From Nitrosomonas sp. (GTDB lineage Bacteria > Pseudomonadota > Gammaproteobacteria > Burkholderiales > Nitrosomonadaceae): 64,000 nucleotides of DNA. This document shows, one piece after another, positions 1 to 7,503 of the stretch; the first letter of the stretch is position 1; the number at the start of each line of letters is the position of its first letter. Made by a program: the position numbers and the translations under genes. The notes under the pieces are model-generated. The model was not told where the DNA came from, made no database searches, and saw only the letters and a list, made by a program, of their open reading frames with translations. The stretch is from NCBI RefSeq assembly GCF_019635155.1, contig NZ_JAHBZY010000010.1:1-64000 (forward strand), written 5' to 3'.

Positions 1-411
1 GTGGATCGGATGGGATTATATGTTACGGTAATATTTTATCCGGGAGCTTCTGGGTTTGGACACATCGGAATCGGAGTGAACTCGAATATTACTGTTGGAT
101 TTTATCCAATAAATACGGCCTCAAACTCAAGAATACTCAATGGATTACCTGTTTCTGGTGTGATGAAGCTAGATGAGCGAGTTCCGATTAAATCGTTGAT
201 CATTTCAACTACACCGGAACAAGATCAAGCTATTCAAGCTGCAATTAATCGTCGATCGGCATTTCCAAGTAGTTATCGTCTATACGATAGGAATTGTGCT
301 ACAACAGTGCGTGATGTACTTCGTTCAGGAGGGATTATCACTCCACAAACTATTCTTCCAGAAGTTCTTTTTAACAATCTGCAACAACAATTTGGATCAG
401 TCTCTCGATGA
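1..411 (+). CDS. Rhs C-terminal toxin tip, permuted NlpC/P60-like (5' end outside window)
   Basis: The frame is open from the first base, so this is the tail of a Rhs protein that begins upstream. The opening VDRMGL matches the FVDPLGL motif that closes Rhs cores, so the GTG at base 1 is a valine codon and not a start. The roughly 130-residue tip has GHIGIG (His21) followed by YDRNCATTVRD (Cys99). His before Cys is the order of circularly permuted NlpC/P60 enzymes, and the NC-TT-RD pattern resembles the DUF4105/Lnb type. It is closely similar to the tip at 8765-9220. The ATG of the next gene overlaps its stop, as in toxin/immunity pairs. The substrate is unknown; a peptide, amide or lipid bond in the envelope is inferred. 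Confidence 0.75.
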   Translation: MDRMGLYVTVIFYPGASGFGHIGIGVNSNITVGFYPINTASNSRILNGLPVSGVMKLDERVPIKSLIISTTPEQDQAIQAAINRRSAFPSSYRLYDRNCATTVRDVLRSGGIITPQTILPEVLFNNLQQQFGSVSR

Positions 412-743
412 GCAAAGAAAAGTTTATTGCAGTATTTGCGATTGTAGGTGGACTGGTTATTCCATTAATATTCAAAATACTTGCTCTAGTGATACCTATT
501 TTCCCACTTACACTTTTATATACTATGCTGGTTGTATATCCCAGCTCTATTTTTTTATTGGTACCAAGCAGTGGGGAAAGTTTTTTCTCTTTAGCTTTTA
601 TAATTGCTGCAATACTAAATTTATTACTATATACGCTCATTGGCACAGCTATTTGGCTAGGCTTGTTCATGAAAAAGTATTGGATTGCCGGTATACTTGG
701 TGTAGTTATGAGTTATCTATGGTGGACTTTGTTAACTCTTTAA
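408..743 (+). CDS. Putative membrane immunity protein for the upstream Rhs tip
   Basis: A 111-residue, strongly hydrophobic protein with three or four predicted membrane segments, an internal PSSGESFF loop and a C-terminal YLWWTLLTL. Its ATG overlaps the stop of the toxin tip by four bases, which indicates translational coupling. A homologous protein lies at 9220-9555, directly after the homologous toxin tip. This toxin-partner co-duplication is the main support for an immunity role. No enzymatic motif is visible. The membrane location suggests that the partner toxin acts at or across the inner membrane. Confidence 0.65.
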   Translation: MSKEKFIAVFAIVGGLVIPLIFKILALVIPIFPLTLLYTMLVVYPSSIFLLVPSSGESFFSLAFIIAAILNLLLYTLIGTAIWLGLFMKKYWIAGILGVVMSYLWWTLLTL

Positions 744-756
744 TCTGTGAAGCAAT

Positions 757-807
757 TAGCCTGGAAAAGGTTGCGTCATCGGGGATCAACGAATTAGCAA
801 GAATGGC
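757..807 (+). repeat. Cassette-boundary repeat, copy A
   Basis: The segment begins AGCCTGGAAAAGG and continues TCATCGGGGATCAAC, lying 13 bases after the immunity stop. It aligns with copies at 3715, 5243, 6764, 9563 and 9927. The inverted repeat is weak in this copy. Rhs core homology restarts about 20 bases later. Confidence 0.5.
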
Positions 808-852
808 TTGTAGAGTCCCAAGTTTTTCTTCTTTTGCGATCCTGCCGGTCAA

Positions 853-1755
853 TTGATCGGGGAATACCGGGATAACTCAAACACTGCCACACCAACGGAC
901 AGTTGGCTGGTCAGACAAGAAACCATCTGGCTGGGTGATATTCCAGTCGGCGTGATCAAGAAACCTATCGCCACCGGACCGATCAAGGTGCACTATGTAC
1001 ATGCCGATCACCTCAACACCCCGCGGGTGATCGTGGATCAAGCCAACACCGTCGTCTGGCGCTGGGATAACACCCACGCGTTCGGCGCCAACCTGCCCAT
1101 CGAGAATCCGATGGATGCAACGCAGATTTTTGAATACAACCTGCACTTCCCGGGGCAGTATTTCGACAAGGAAACCAATCTGCATTACAACTATTTCCGC
1201 TATTATGAACCTGAAACGGGACGGTACATTTCGCCGGATCCGATCGGGTTGGCGGCAGGGATGAATGTTTGGGGGTATGTGGGGCAGAATCCGCTGAGTT
1301 TTGTGGATCCGACGGGTGAAATTCTTGTCGCTCCAATTGTTATAGGTGGATTAATTGGCGCTGGCATTGATCTGACCCTCCAACTTTTCCAAAATGGTGG
1401 CGATCTTGAGTGTCTGGATGGAAGAAGTATTGTTACTACTGCTCTATCCGGTGCTGCATTGTCTGGTTTAGGGCCAACGGGGTTCTTGTTAGGTCGTGGC
1501 GGTACTAAGGCTGCATCGTACGGTTATTCAGAATCTGCAGGAGTTTTGAATAATGCAAGCACTCGATTTGGATGGGGATATCGAGCTTCAGACAATTCCA
1601 ATGTATTACGAGCAGTGGTTAATGGAAGTAAAACTGATATACCTGGAACAGCAATTTCACCATTAGCGAGCCCTTTACGCGATGGTGCGGTCAGCGGTGT
1701 GATAGGTGGTGGAGCGAATCGAGCAGCAGGAGATTCTTGTGGCTGTAAGAAATAA
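853..1755 (+). CDS. Orphan Rhs core fragment with C-terminal toxin tip
   Basis: A 300-residue fragment of a Rhs protein. Core homology starts near base 820 (FFCDPAGQL), ahead of the TTG used here, and a TAG closes the frame just upstream, so the N-terminal Rhs shell is missing. Residues 1-150 are the Rhs repeat-associated core, with DHLNTPRVIVD, FPGQYFDKETNLHYNYF and GRYISPDPIGL. The tip begins after VDPTGE. It opens with a glycine-rich hydrophobic pre-toxin segment (GGLIGAGIDLTLQLFQNGG) that is shared with the truncated tip at 7132-7374. The last 80 residues match no toxin family I can name. Without a convincing start or ribosome site it is probably silent until recombined onto a full Rhs gene. 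Confidence 0.75.
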   Translation: MIGEYRDNSNTATPTDSWLVRQETIWLGDIPVGVIKKPIATGPIKVHYVHADHLNTPRVIVDQANTVVWRWDNTHAFGANLPIENPMDATQIFEYNLHFPGQYFDKETNLHYNYFRYYEPETGRYISPDPIGLAAGMNVWGYVGQNPLSFVDPTGEILVAPIVIGGLIGAGIDLTLQLFQNGGDLECLDGRSIVTTALSGAALSGLGPTGFLLGRGGTKAASYGYSESAGVLNNASTRFGWGYRASDNSNVLRAVVNGSKTDIPGTAISPLASPLRDGAVSGVIGGGANRAAGDSCGCKK

Positions 1756-2290
1756 TCTGCCGGTGCTAACGCCTGAACGAGCCAAAGTGCTTTTGTCCGA
1801 ATGGTTCATTTCAAAACATACTACTACAGTAGTATTTAGAGAAGAAACGAATCCAAAAAACGATCCGCATGACGATTATTTGATTGGCTATGAGGCAATT
1901 TTCGAACCAAAATCATTAGAGCACGCATACGTTCATATTGGGGTAACACCGGATGGCTACGTGGCAATTGGGTTTGAGAGATGGGAACGTATTGCTGAGC
2001 GCCTAGGTGCTAAAAATTCGAGTGTCCGCTTTGCGGCTGGACATGAGCCATGTTTCATAAGCGAGTCAGGCTTACTCGCGATCCTCGACTTAATCGCAAA
2101 TGGTCAAATTGCGATCGCCCCAACAGTCATTCCTTTGATTGGTTTAGTTTCCACCAAAGCTAAAGTGCTTCAAGATGTTTTGGAAGAGCTTATTTCGAAG
2201 GGTTACTCCTCGGTTAGTTGGCTTAATGGAGTTAGCCAAACTGAATTCTCAGAAAAAGGGCGTTTGCTCCAGTTCAGCCGATGGAAGTGA
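1706..2290 (+). CDS. Putative cytoplasmic immunity protein
   Basis: A protein of up to 194 residues that overlaps the end of the preceding Rhs tip. The start is uncertain: GTG at 1706 gives the longest frame, and a later GTG at VAVRNNLPVL, nearer the toxin stop, is plausible. There is no signal peptide and no membrane segment, unlike most other immunity candidates here, which suggests a cytoplasmic toxin. It has mixed charge, with a central segment around YVHIGVTPDGYVAIGFERWER, and I do not recognise the family. The frame runs straight into the next Rhs fragment at about 2300 with no boundary repeat, so the last residues may not be native. Confidence 0.55.
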   Translation: MVERIEQQEILVAVRNNLPVLTPERAKVLLSEWFISKHTTTVVFREETNPKNDPHDDYLIGYEAIFEPKSLEHAYVHIGVTPDGYVAIGFERWERIAERLGAKNSSVRFAAGHEPCFISESGLLAILDLIANGQIAIAPTVIPLIGLVSTKAKVLQDVLEELISKGYSSVSWLNGVSQTEFSEKGRLLQFSRWK

Positions 2291-3102
2291 GAACCTGTAA
2301 GCACATACCGGTTGCCGTGATCACGAAACCCACCGCCACCGGTCCGATTCAGGTGCACTACATCCATGCCGACCATCTCAACACCCCACGGGTGATCACC
2401 GATACAAGCAACACCATCGTCTGGCGCTGGGACAACACGCACGCGTTCGGCGCCAACCTGCCAATCGAGAATCCGATGGATGCAACGCAGATTTTTGAAT
2501 ACAACCTGCGATTCCCCGGGCAGTATTTTGATAAGGAAACCGGCCTGCATTACAACTATTTCCGCTATTATGAACCGGAGACGGGAAGATACCTTTCACC
2601 CGACCCGATTGGGCTAGCGGGAGGGATGAATGTTTGGGGGTATGTGAGCGGGAATCCAGTTTTAAATTTTGATTTGCTGGGTTTGGAACTAATTTCGTTT
2701 GAGGAAGGGCAACGGATTACTGAAGTTGCTAGAACTTGGTCAGGGGTACCTTATTACGAAAATGGTGGGGCAAGATCAAGTCGAGATAGAGCTGATTGTT
2801 CTGGGTCTATTTGGAAAATCTATGACGAGGCAGGTTTTCCTTATAAATATTCGAATTCTAATATGTTTCCGAATAATCCACGTTTTAAGCCTGCTCCTGA
2901 TAATAAGCCTCAGCCGGGTGACGTGGGATAATGGAATGGTCATGTATTAATTTTCGATCCTAAAGCAGGTGCTAGATATGATTCCTGGTCCGCTCGCAGA
3001 CCAGGGGTGCCATTTGGTACTGCTCAGATAATTTGGTGGGAAAAATCAATGGGGCCAGTAACATGGTATCGATATGACAAACCAATCAATAATATTAAGT
3101 AG
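2281..3102 (+). pseudogene. Orphan Rhs fragment with NlpC/P60 toxin tip, interrupted by an in-frame stop
   Basis: The Rhs core occupies about bases 2300-2690. The tip then carries RADCSGSIWKIYDEAGF, the DCSG nucleophile motif of NlpC/P60 endopeptidases, followed by QPGDVG. A TAA at 2929-2931 interrupts the frame. Reading past it in the same frame gives WNGHVLIFDP, the His motif that should follow, and the frame continues to TAG at 3100-3102. One codon has therefore become a stop between the catalytic Cys and His, so the 216-residue product would lack the catalytic His and be inactive. The downstream immunity gene overlaps the true end of the tip, which supports 3102 as the original terminus. 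Confidence 0.85.
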
Positions 3103-3712
3103 GAAGAATATATCTCTCCTATTAGCTATTGTATGCTGTGTATCATTCAATCATAGTATCTGGGCTAAATCGCTGAATGAGGTTGAAGTTGATGCTGTAA
3201 GGATTGTTGCGGAAAAATTTTGCTACGCTGACTTCGAGGGTGATCCAGATATACGAATGGATATTACAAAATATACAACAAGTCGACGAAAAGAAGAGAG
3301 CAGAAAAGATCCTGAATTACTTGGAAAAGTTATTGCATTTGAGGCGGACCCAATTTTTGTTGTTAAATCATTTGAAATCACAAATATTATAGTTGAAAAA
3401 AATACTGCGGTTGTAACAGTCGTTTTTGATCGAATAGCAAAAAGTATGGGTAGTGGGCTACCAGGAAGAAAAATAATTGCTGATGATTTGAAACAAGATG
3501 TTGTAACACTCCAGTTAATTCGCGATCAAGAAAAGTGGTGGATTTTGGATCCTCCAATACCACGAGTGTCAATAAAAGCGTTACATCAATTTTATAAAGA
3601 TAGAATTGATAGCATGGCTGAATGGATTTTTACAAAGCAAGCCTCTGATTCCCAAAAAAATAATTATGAAGAAATGAATAAAATTTTAGAAATATTGAGA
3701 TCATTAATGTAA
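3074..3712 (+). CDS. Putative periplasmic immunity protein for the NlpC/P60 tip
   Basis: A 212-residue protein. Residues 1-31 look like a signal peptide, with a basic N-terminus, the hydrophobic stretch ISLLLAIVCCVSF, and a likely cleavage after SIWA. The mature part is mixed alpha/beta with an extended WWILDPPIPRVS segment and a helical C-terminus. The ATG lies inside the last 30 bases of the toxin frame, a typical coupled arrangement. Export fits protection against a peptidoglycan-cutting toxin. It remains intact although the toxin is broken. I do not recognise the family. Confidence 0.65.
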   Translation: MTNQSIILSRKNISLLLAIVCCVSFNHSIWAKSLNEVEVDAVRIVAEKFCYADFEGDPDIRMDITKYTTSRRKEESRKDPELLGKVIAFEADPIFVVKSFEITNIIVEKNTAVVTVVFDRIAKSMGSGLPGRKIIADDLKQDVVTLQLIRDQEKWWILDPPIPRVSIKALHQFYKDRIDSMAEWIFTKQASDSQKNNYEEMNKILEILRSLM

Positions 3713-3714
3713 GC

Positions 3715-3762
3715 AAGTAACCGGATAAGCTTGCATCATCCAGGAATAACAATGCCAAGACC
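3715..3762 (+). repeat. Cassette-boundary repeat, copy B
   Basis: The best-preserved copy. CCGGAT at 3721 and ATCCAGG near 3739 form an imperfect inverted repeat around AAGCTTGCATC, followed by AATAACAATGCCAAG. It starts two bases after the immunity stop. There is no T-run, so it is not a simple intrinsic terminator. Confidence 0.6.
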
Positions 3763-3949
3763 AAAATTCCATAACACACGTTGTCAACACATTGCGTATA
3801 ACAACCCACTGAGCTCGAAGCAATTTTACTTGAATGATTTTGTTAGGAAATTGACAGTAGGATATTGTGAAAATGCTTACGCAGCAACGCCAACAGATGA
3901 CTGACTGGTACGGCAAGAAACCGTCTGGCTGGGCGATATTCCGGTCGGC

Positions 3950-4717
3950 GTGATCACGAAACCCACCGCCACCGGTCCGATTCAGGTGCACTACATCCAC
4001 GTCGACCACCTCAATACCCCGCGGGTGATCGTGGACCAAACCAGCACCATCGTCTGGCGCTGGGAGAACACCCACGCGTTCGGTACGAACTTGCCCAACG
4101 AAGACCCGGACAGCAACGGCCAATTATTTGAATTCCACCTCCGTTTCCCCGGGCAGTATTTTGATAAGGAAACCGGCCTGCACTACAACTATTTCCGCTA
4201 TTATGAACCGGAGACCGGGCGGTATATCTCACCCGACCCGATTGGGCTAGCGGGAGGGATGAATGTTTGGGGGTATGTGGGGCAGAATCCGTTGAGTTTT
4301 GTTGATTACTCAGGATTGTCAACGGCTTTAGTAGATCGAGACAACAATACAATATCAGTTACTTTCAAAAATGGTCAGATCGTTACTTATGCAGCTGGAA
4401 ATAACACGATAAATCCATCAGGTGACCCCAATAAAATAGGAAGTAATGGTCCTGCTCCGGCAGGCACCTGGCTTGTTCAGTTACCGATAAATACTTCCGG
4501 GGATATTAGGTATGGGCCTTACTTCTGGCCTATTGGGGCGGTTGATGCACGGGGTAACCGCGCAGACGTCGCACGTCAACGTGGTATCGGTTTACATGGA
4601 GGGCGTCGTAGCTATCAGTCTCGCACAGAAGGATGCATTCGAATGAATGATGCAGATATTCTTGATTTGTATCAGCGCACCATCAACGATCCTTTGACCA
4701 CTATCGAAATTCGTTAG
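3950..4717 (+). CDS. Orphan Rhs core fragment with L,D-transpeptidase-like toxin tip
   Basis: Core homology begins near 3881, but a TGA at 3902-3904 replaces the Trp codon of the DDWLVRQ motif seen in the other copies, so the usable frame starts at GTG 3950. The core ends at FVDYSGL. The roughly 130-residue tip carries GIGLHGG, a spacer, and TEGCIRM, the His and Ser/Thr-x-Gly-Cys signature of YkuD-type L,D-transpeptidases. L,D-transpeptidase effectors that attack peptidoglycan precursors are known from type VI secretion. The next gene encodes an exported protein, consistent with a periplasmic target. I am confident of the fold assignment; toxin activity is inferred. Confidence 0.82.
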   Translation: MITKPTATGPIQVHYIHVDHLNTPRVIVDQTSTIVWRWENTHAFGTNLPNEDPDSNGQLFEFHLRFPGQYFDKETGLHYNYFRYYEPETGRYISPDPIGLAGGMNVWGYVGQNPLSFVDYSGLSTALVDRDNNTISVTFKNGQIVTYAAGNNTINPSGDPNKIGSNGPAPAGTWLVQLPINTSGDIRYGPYFWPIGAVDARGNRADVARQRGIGLHGGRRSYQSRTEGCIRMNDADILDLYQRTINDPLTTIEIR

Positions 4718-4722
4718 AAATT

Positions 4723-5223
4723 ATGGCTATAGGTTATCGAGTAGTTTCAGGTTTTGTTTTTTTGTTTTCCATTATTACCTGTTCTATGGCAGCAACGGCA
4801 TTGAAGGAACAAGGCGCTTATCCATCCCCTGGGAAGATGTGCACAGCGGTATTAACAGTGTCTGCACAAGGTGGTTTTCTGCAATTATCAGTTCAAAGCA
4901 TTAATGGAGAGTTGACTCATGTGGCAGATGATGTTACCGGTTTCTTATGGATAAACGAAGAGTCTCTAGTATTTTCGTCAGGCCCAATTTATGGAAAACC
5001 TGGAATTTTTGAAATTACTTGTGCTCATGAACAGCCATCTCTAAGAAGGCTCATTGGTCCTCAAAATATCAATTTATCTTACCCAGATGGGGCAGATTAT
5101 TTTGAATTGAAAGAAATTAATGATCGAAGGCTTCATTTTTTTTATGGGATTGATGTTGATGACATTGATTTTAATGAGTTTCGTACAGAAAAAAACTTAC
5201 TCTCGATAGAGTTGATGCTGTGA
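4723..5223 (+). CDS. Putative periplasmic immunity protein for the L,D-transpeptidase tip
   Basis: A 166-residue protein with a clear signal peptide (hydrophobic stretch about residues 6-22, likely cleavage after CSMA). The mature part is predicted mostly beta with two or more cysteines, which could form a disulphide in the periplasm. The start is five bases after the toxin stop. Its position and export suggest that it blocks the L,D-transpeptidase tip. No named family is recognised. Confidence 0.62.
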   Translation: MAIGYRVVSGFVFLFSIITCSMAATALKEQGAYPSPGKMCTAVLTVSAQGGFLQLSVQSINGELTHVADDVTGFLWINEESLVFSSGPIYGKPGIFEITCAHEQPSLRRLIGPQNINLSYPDGADYFELKEINDRRLHFFYGIDVDDIDFNEFRTEKNLLSIELML

Positions 5224-5242
5224 TAATGTATTCAAAAAAGTA

Positions 5243-5297
5243 AGTAGCCTGGAAAGGTTTTCTTCATCCGGGATTAACGCATCATCAAAAATGGCCC
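5243..5297 (+). repeat. Cassette-boundary repeat, copy C
   Basis: AGCCTGGAAAGG ... TTCATCCGGGATTAACGC, 20 bases after the immunity stop and directly before the restart of the Rhs core. It aligns closely with copy A, and the similarity continues into the start of the core. Confidence 0.5.
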
Positions 5298-5298
5298 G

Positions 5299-6194
5299 TT
5301 GAGTCCGAGGTTCTTGTTCTTCTATGATCTATCGGGGCAATTGATCGGGGAGTATAAAGACAATGCTGCTACAACCGCACCGGCTGACGATTGGCTGATC
5401 AGACAAGAAACCATCTGGCTTAGCGATATTCCGGTCGGCGTGATCACAAAACCCACCGCCACCGGTGATATCCAGGTGCACTAATCCATGCCGACCACCT
5501 CAACACCCCGCGGGTAATCGTGGATCAAACCAACACCATCGTCTGGCGCTGGGACAACACCCACGCGTTCGGTGCGAACTTGCCTAACGAAGACCCGGAA
5601 GGCAATGGTCAACTGTTTGAATATAGCCCCCGTTTCCCCGGGCAGTATTTCGATAAGGAAACTGGCCTACATTACAACTATTTCCGCTATTATGAACCGG
5701 AGACCGGGCGGTATATCTCACCCGACCCGATCGGGTTGGCGGGAGGGATAAATGTTTGGGGGTATGTAAAAGGAGATCCAATTAATTTGATTGATCTTCT
5801 CGGTTTGTTTTTTGATAGTGTCAAATATGCCAGTTGGATGAATGAACATGCACATTTAACTTCGCAACACAGATGTGCCAGATATGTCAGAAAAGGATTA
5901 GAAGCAGGAGGGGCGGATACAAGAGGGCACCCAATTTCGGCTAAAGATTATGCACCGATTTTAATAAAAAATGGATTCATACCGGTCCCTTCGCAGAACT
6001 ATATTCCAGAAATTGGGGATACTGTGATTTTTCAACCATATTCTGGTGGAAGTCAACATGGACACATACAAACATTTACTGGAAATAGATGGGTCTCAGA
6101 CTTTCTCCAAAATAATTTTTATCCGGGCAGAGGGTATCAAAATTCCTCATACCAAATCTACCGAGCACCAGATTGCGAATGTTATGAGCACTAA
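5299..6194 (+). pseudogene. Orphan Rhs fragment with CHAP/NlpC-like toxin tip, frameshifted core
   Basis: The core starts at about 5308 (FLFFYDLSGQLIGEY). At about 5482 one base is missing: other copies read CACTACATCCATGCC and this one reads CACTAATCCATGCC. This closes the first frame at 5484, and the core resumes in the frame running to 6194, where GTG 5520 is the first usable start. The tip after IDLLGL has HRCARYVRKGLEAGG (Cys near the start of a helix) and later EIGDTVIF ... GSQHGHIQTF (His), the Cys-then-His order of CHAP/NlpC amidases such as Tae-type effectors. The tip itself looks intact. Confidence 0.8.
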
Positions 6195-6237
6195 TGGTGA
6201 AAATGGGATCGGTTGTACTCAGAAGACAGGAAGATTT

Positions 6238-6750
6238 ATGAAAAATATTATAGCCAAGAGCTTGCTATTAGGGTTTATTTTGTTAACTTTCCCTGTGGTT
6301 AATGGTACAGAACTAGACGGGAGAAAAAGCATTGTTTATCAATTGTATGGAGATTTTGGTTGGAGTGCTATTTTTGATATTTCGGTAGATACTGAAAGGT
6401 ATTTTGGCAAACCAATAGAAGAACAGTCGCTGGATATTCTCAGTAAATTCTTCTCTCCAGAGTTAGCGAATCTTTTTTTGAAAGAAGCAAAGTGTAAACA
6501 GGCCCGTAAAGGTGAGTTATGCAATCTTGAATTTGATGCAATTTTTGCATCACAAGATCCCGCAGCAATGGAGATGTCAATAAGTTCTGCGGAAGGCGAT
6601 AATATCGCTGTGGAATTTATATATCCACCCGATAAGACAAAGATAAATTTAATGTATCATCTGGAGAAAATCGGGGATGGATGGCGGATTAGTGACATTG
6701 TATATCTTGGCGATAATGCCTCATCTTTAAAAGCAATTCTGTCTCGTTAG
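6238..6750 (+). CDS. Putative DUF3828-type periplasmic immunity protein
   Basis: A 170-residue protein starting at ATG 6238, preceded by AGGAAG. A longer frame exists upstream but overlaps the toxin in another frame and lacks a signal peptide. Residues 1-21 are a signal peptide (LLLGFILLTF ... VVNG). The mature part has FFSPELANLFLKEA, a central FDAIFASQD and a C-terminal GDGWRISDIVYLGD, the layout of DUF3828-like proteins, some of which are immunity proteins for peptidoglycan amidase effectors. It lies directly after the CHAP-like tip, so it is probably that tip's inhibitor. Confidence 0.68.
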   Translation: MKNIIAKSLLLGFILLTFPVVNGTELDGRKSIVYQLYGDFGWSAIFDISVDTERYFGKPIEEQSLDILSKFFSPELANLFLKEAKCKQARKGELCNLEFDAIFASQDPAAMEMSISSAEGDNIAVEFIYPPDKTKINLMYHLEKIGDGWRISDIVYLGDNASSLKAILSR

Positions 6751-6763
6751 CTGAAAAAGAGAA

Positions 6764-6800
6764 ACTGGATAGATTTGCATGATCCGGATCAAGATCAGGA
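6764..6800 (+). repeat. Cassette-boundary repeat, copy F
   Basis: CTGGATAGATTTGCATGATCCGG: arms CTGGAT and ATCCGG flank a short loop. It lies 13 bases after the immunity stop. The distal part diverges from the other copies. Confidence 0.45.
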
Positions 6801-6861
6801 TATGCGGCCGCAGATCGGGAGCAGCATTGATAACGCTCGCCGCCACTGGTTTAATTCGGGT

Positions 6862-7374
6862 GCGTTAAATCCACGCCGACCACCTCAACACTCCGCGGGT
6901 GATCGTGGATCAGACCAACACCATTGTCTGGCGCTGGGAGAATACGCACGCGTTCGGCGCCAACCTGCCTGATGAAGATCTGGACGGCAATGCGCAATTG
7001 TTTGAATACAACCTGCGATTCCCCGGGCAGTATTTTGATAAGGAAACCAACCTGCATTACAACTATTTCCGCTATTATGAACCGGAGACAGGAAGATACC
7101 TCTCACCCGATCCGATTGGGTTGGCGGGAGGATGAATGTATATGAATACGCTAACAGCAATTCAATGGTGTTTGTTGATCCGAATGGATTGTGCCCTTGG
7201 TGTGTAGGTGCTGTGGTGGGTGGTGTATTTGATTTTGCAATGCAGTTCTGGAGAAATGATGGCAATTTAGAATGCATAGATTGGACAGAAGTCGGGTCAT
7301 CGGCAGCTTTAGGAGCAGTTGGTGGAGGACTACTAAATTGTAAGAAATCTCAGGGTTGTTTACAGAGAGGTTGA
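6862..7374 (+). pseudogene. Orphan Rhs core remnant with truncated tip, frameshifted
   Basis: Core homology begins near 6862 with a stop in the codon before IHADHLNTPRV, and the first usable start is GTG 6899. At about 7127 the GCGGGAGGGATG of other copies is GCGGGAGGATG, one G short. This ends the frame at 7135, and the core tail continues from 7132 (MNVYEYANSNSMVFVDPNGL). Only about 60 residues of tip remain: the pre-toxin segment GVFDFAMQFWRNDGNLECIDW, like that in the 853-1755 copy. The end of the frame overlaps an antisense transposase remnant, so the toxin domain was lost to an insertion. Confidence 0.8.
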
Positions 7375-7503
7375 TTGAAATAAGCGTTGAGTATTTCATA
7401 AGGGGTAGCATTATTCAAACCCTTATGTGGCTTCACGGTATTGTAGAAGTTAATGAAACGGAAAAGCTGAATGCGCCGATCGGCGCAGTCTTTAAAGGAA
7501 AAA
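7350..7503 (-). pseudogene. C-terminal remnant of an IS3/IS481-type transposase
   Basis: On the minus strand, bases 7503 to 7350 read into FRFINFYNTVKPHKGLNN and then ATPYEILNAYF before a TGA. FYNT..PH..LN..TP is the hallmark C-terminus of IS3/IS481-family DDE transposases. Only about 50 residues survive. The upstream part is cut off at the inverted repeat of the IS5-family element starting near 7501. The frame has no start and is non-functional. Confidence 0.75.

Noticed and set aside
853-1340. Long minus-strand frames antisense to each Rhs core copy
   Set aside because: They recur at every core copy because the core codon bias leaves the antisense frame open. They are shadows and not genes.
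2900-3102. Programmed stop-codon readthrough in the NlpC/P60 tip
   Set aside because: No stimulatory context or selenocysteine element was seen at the TAA, and other copies in the array carry obvious decay mutations. A nonsense mutation is simpler.
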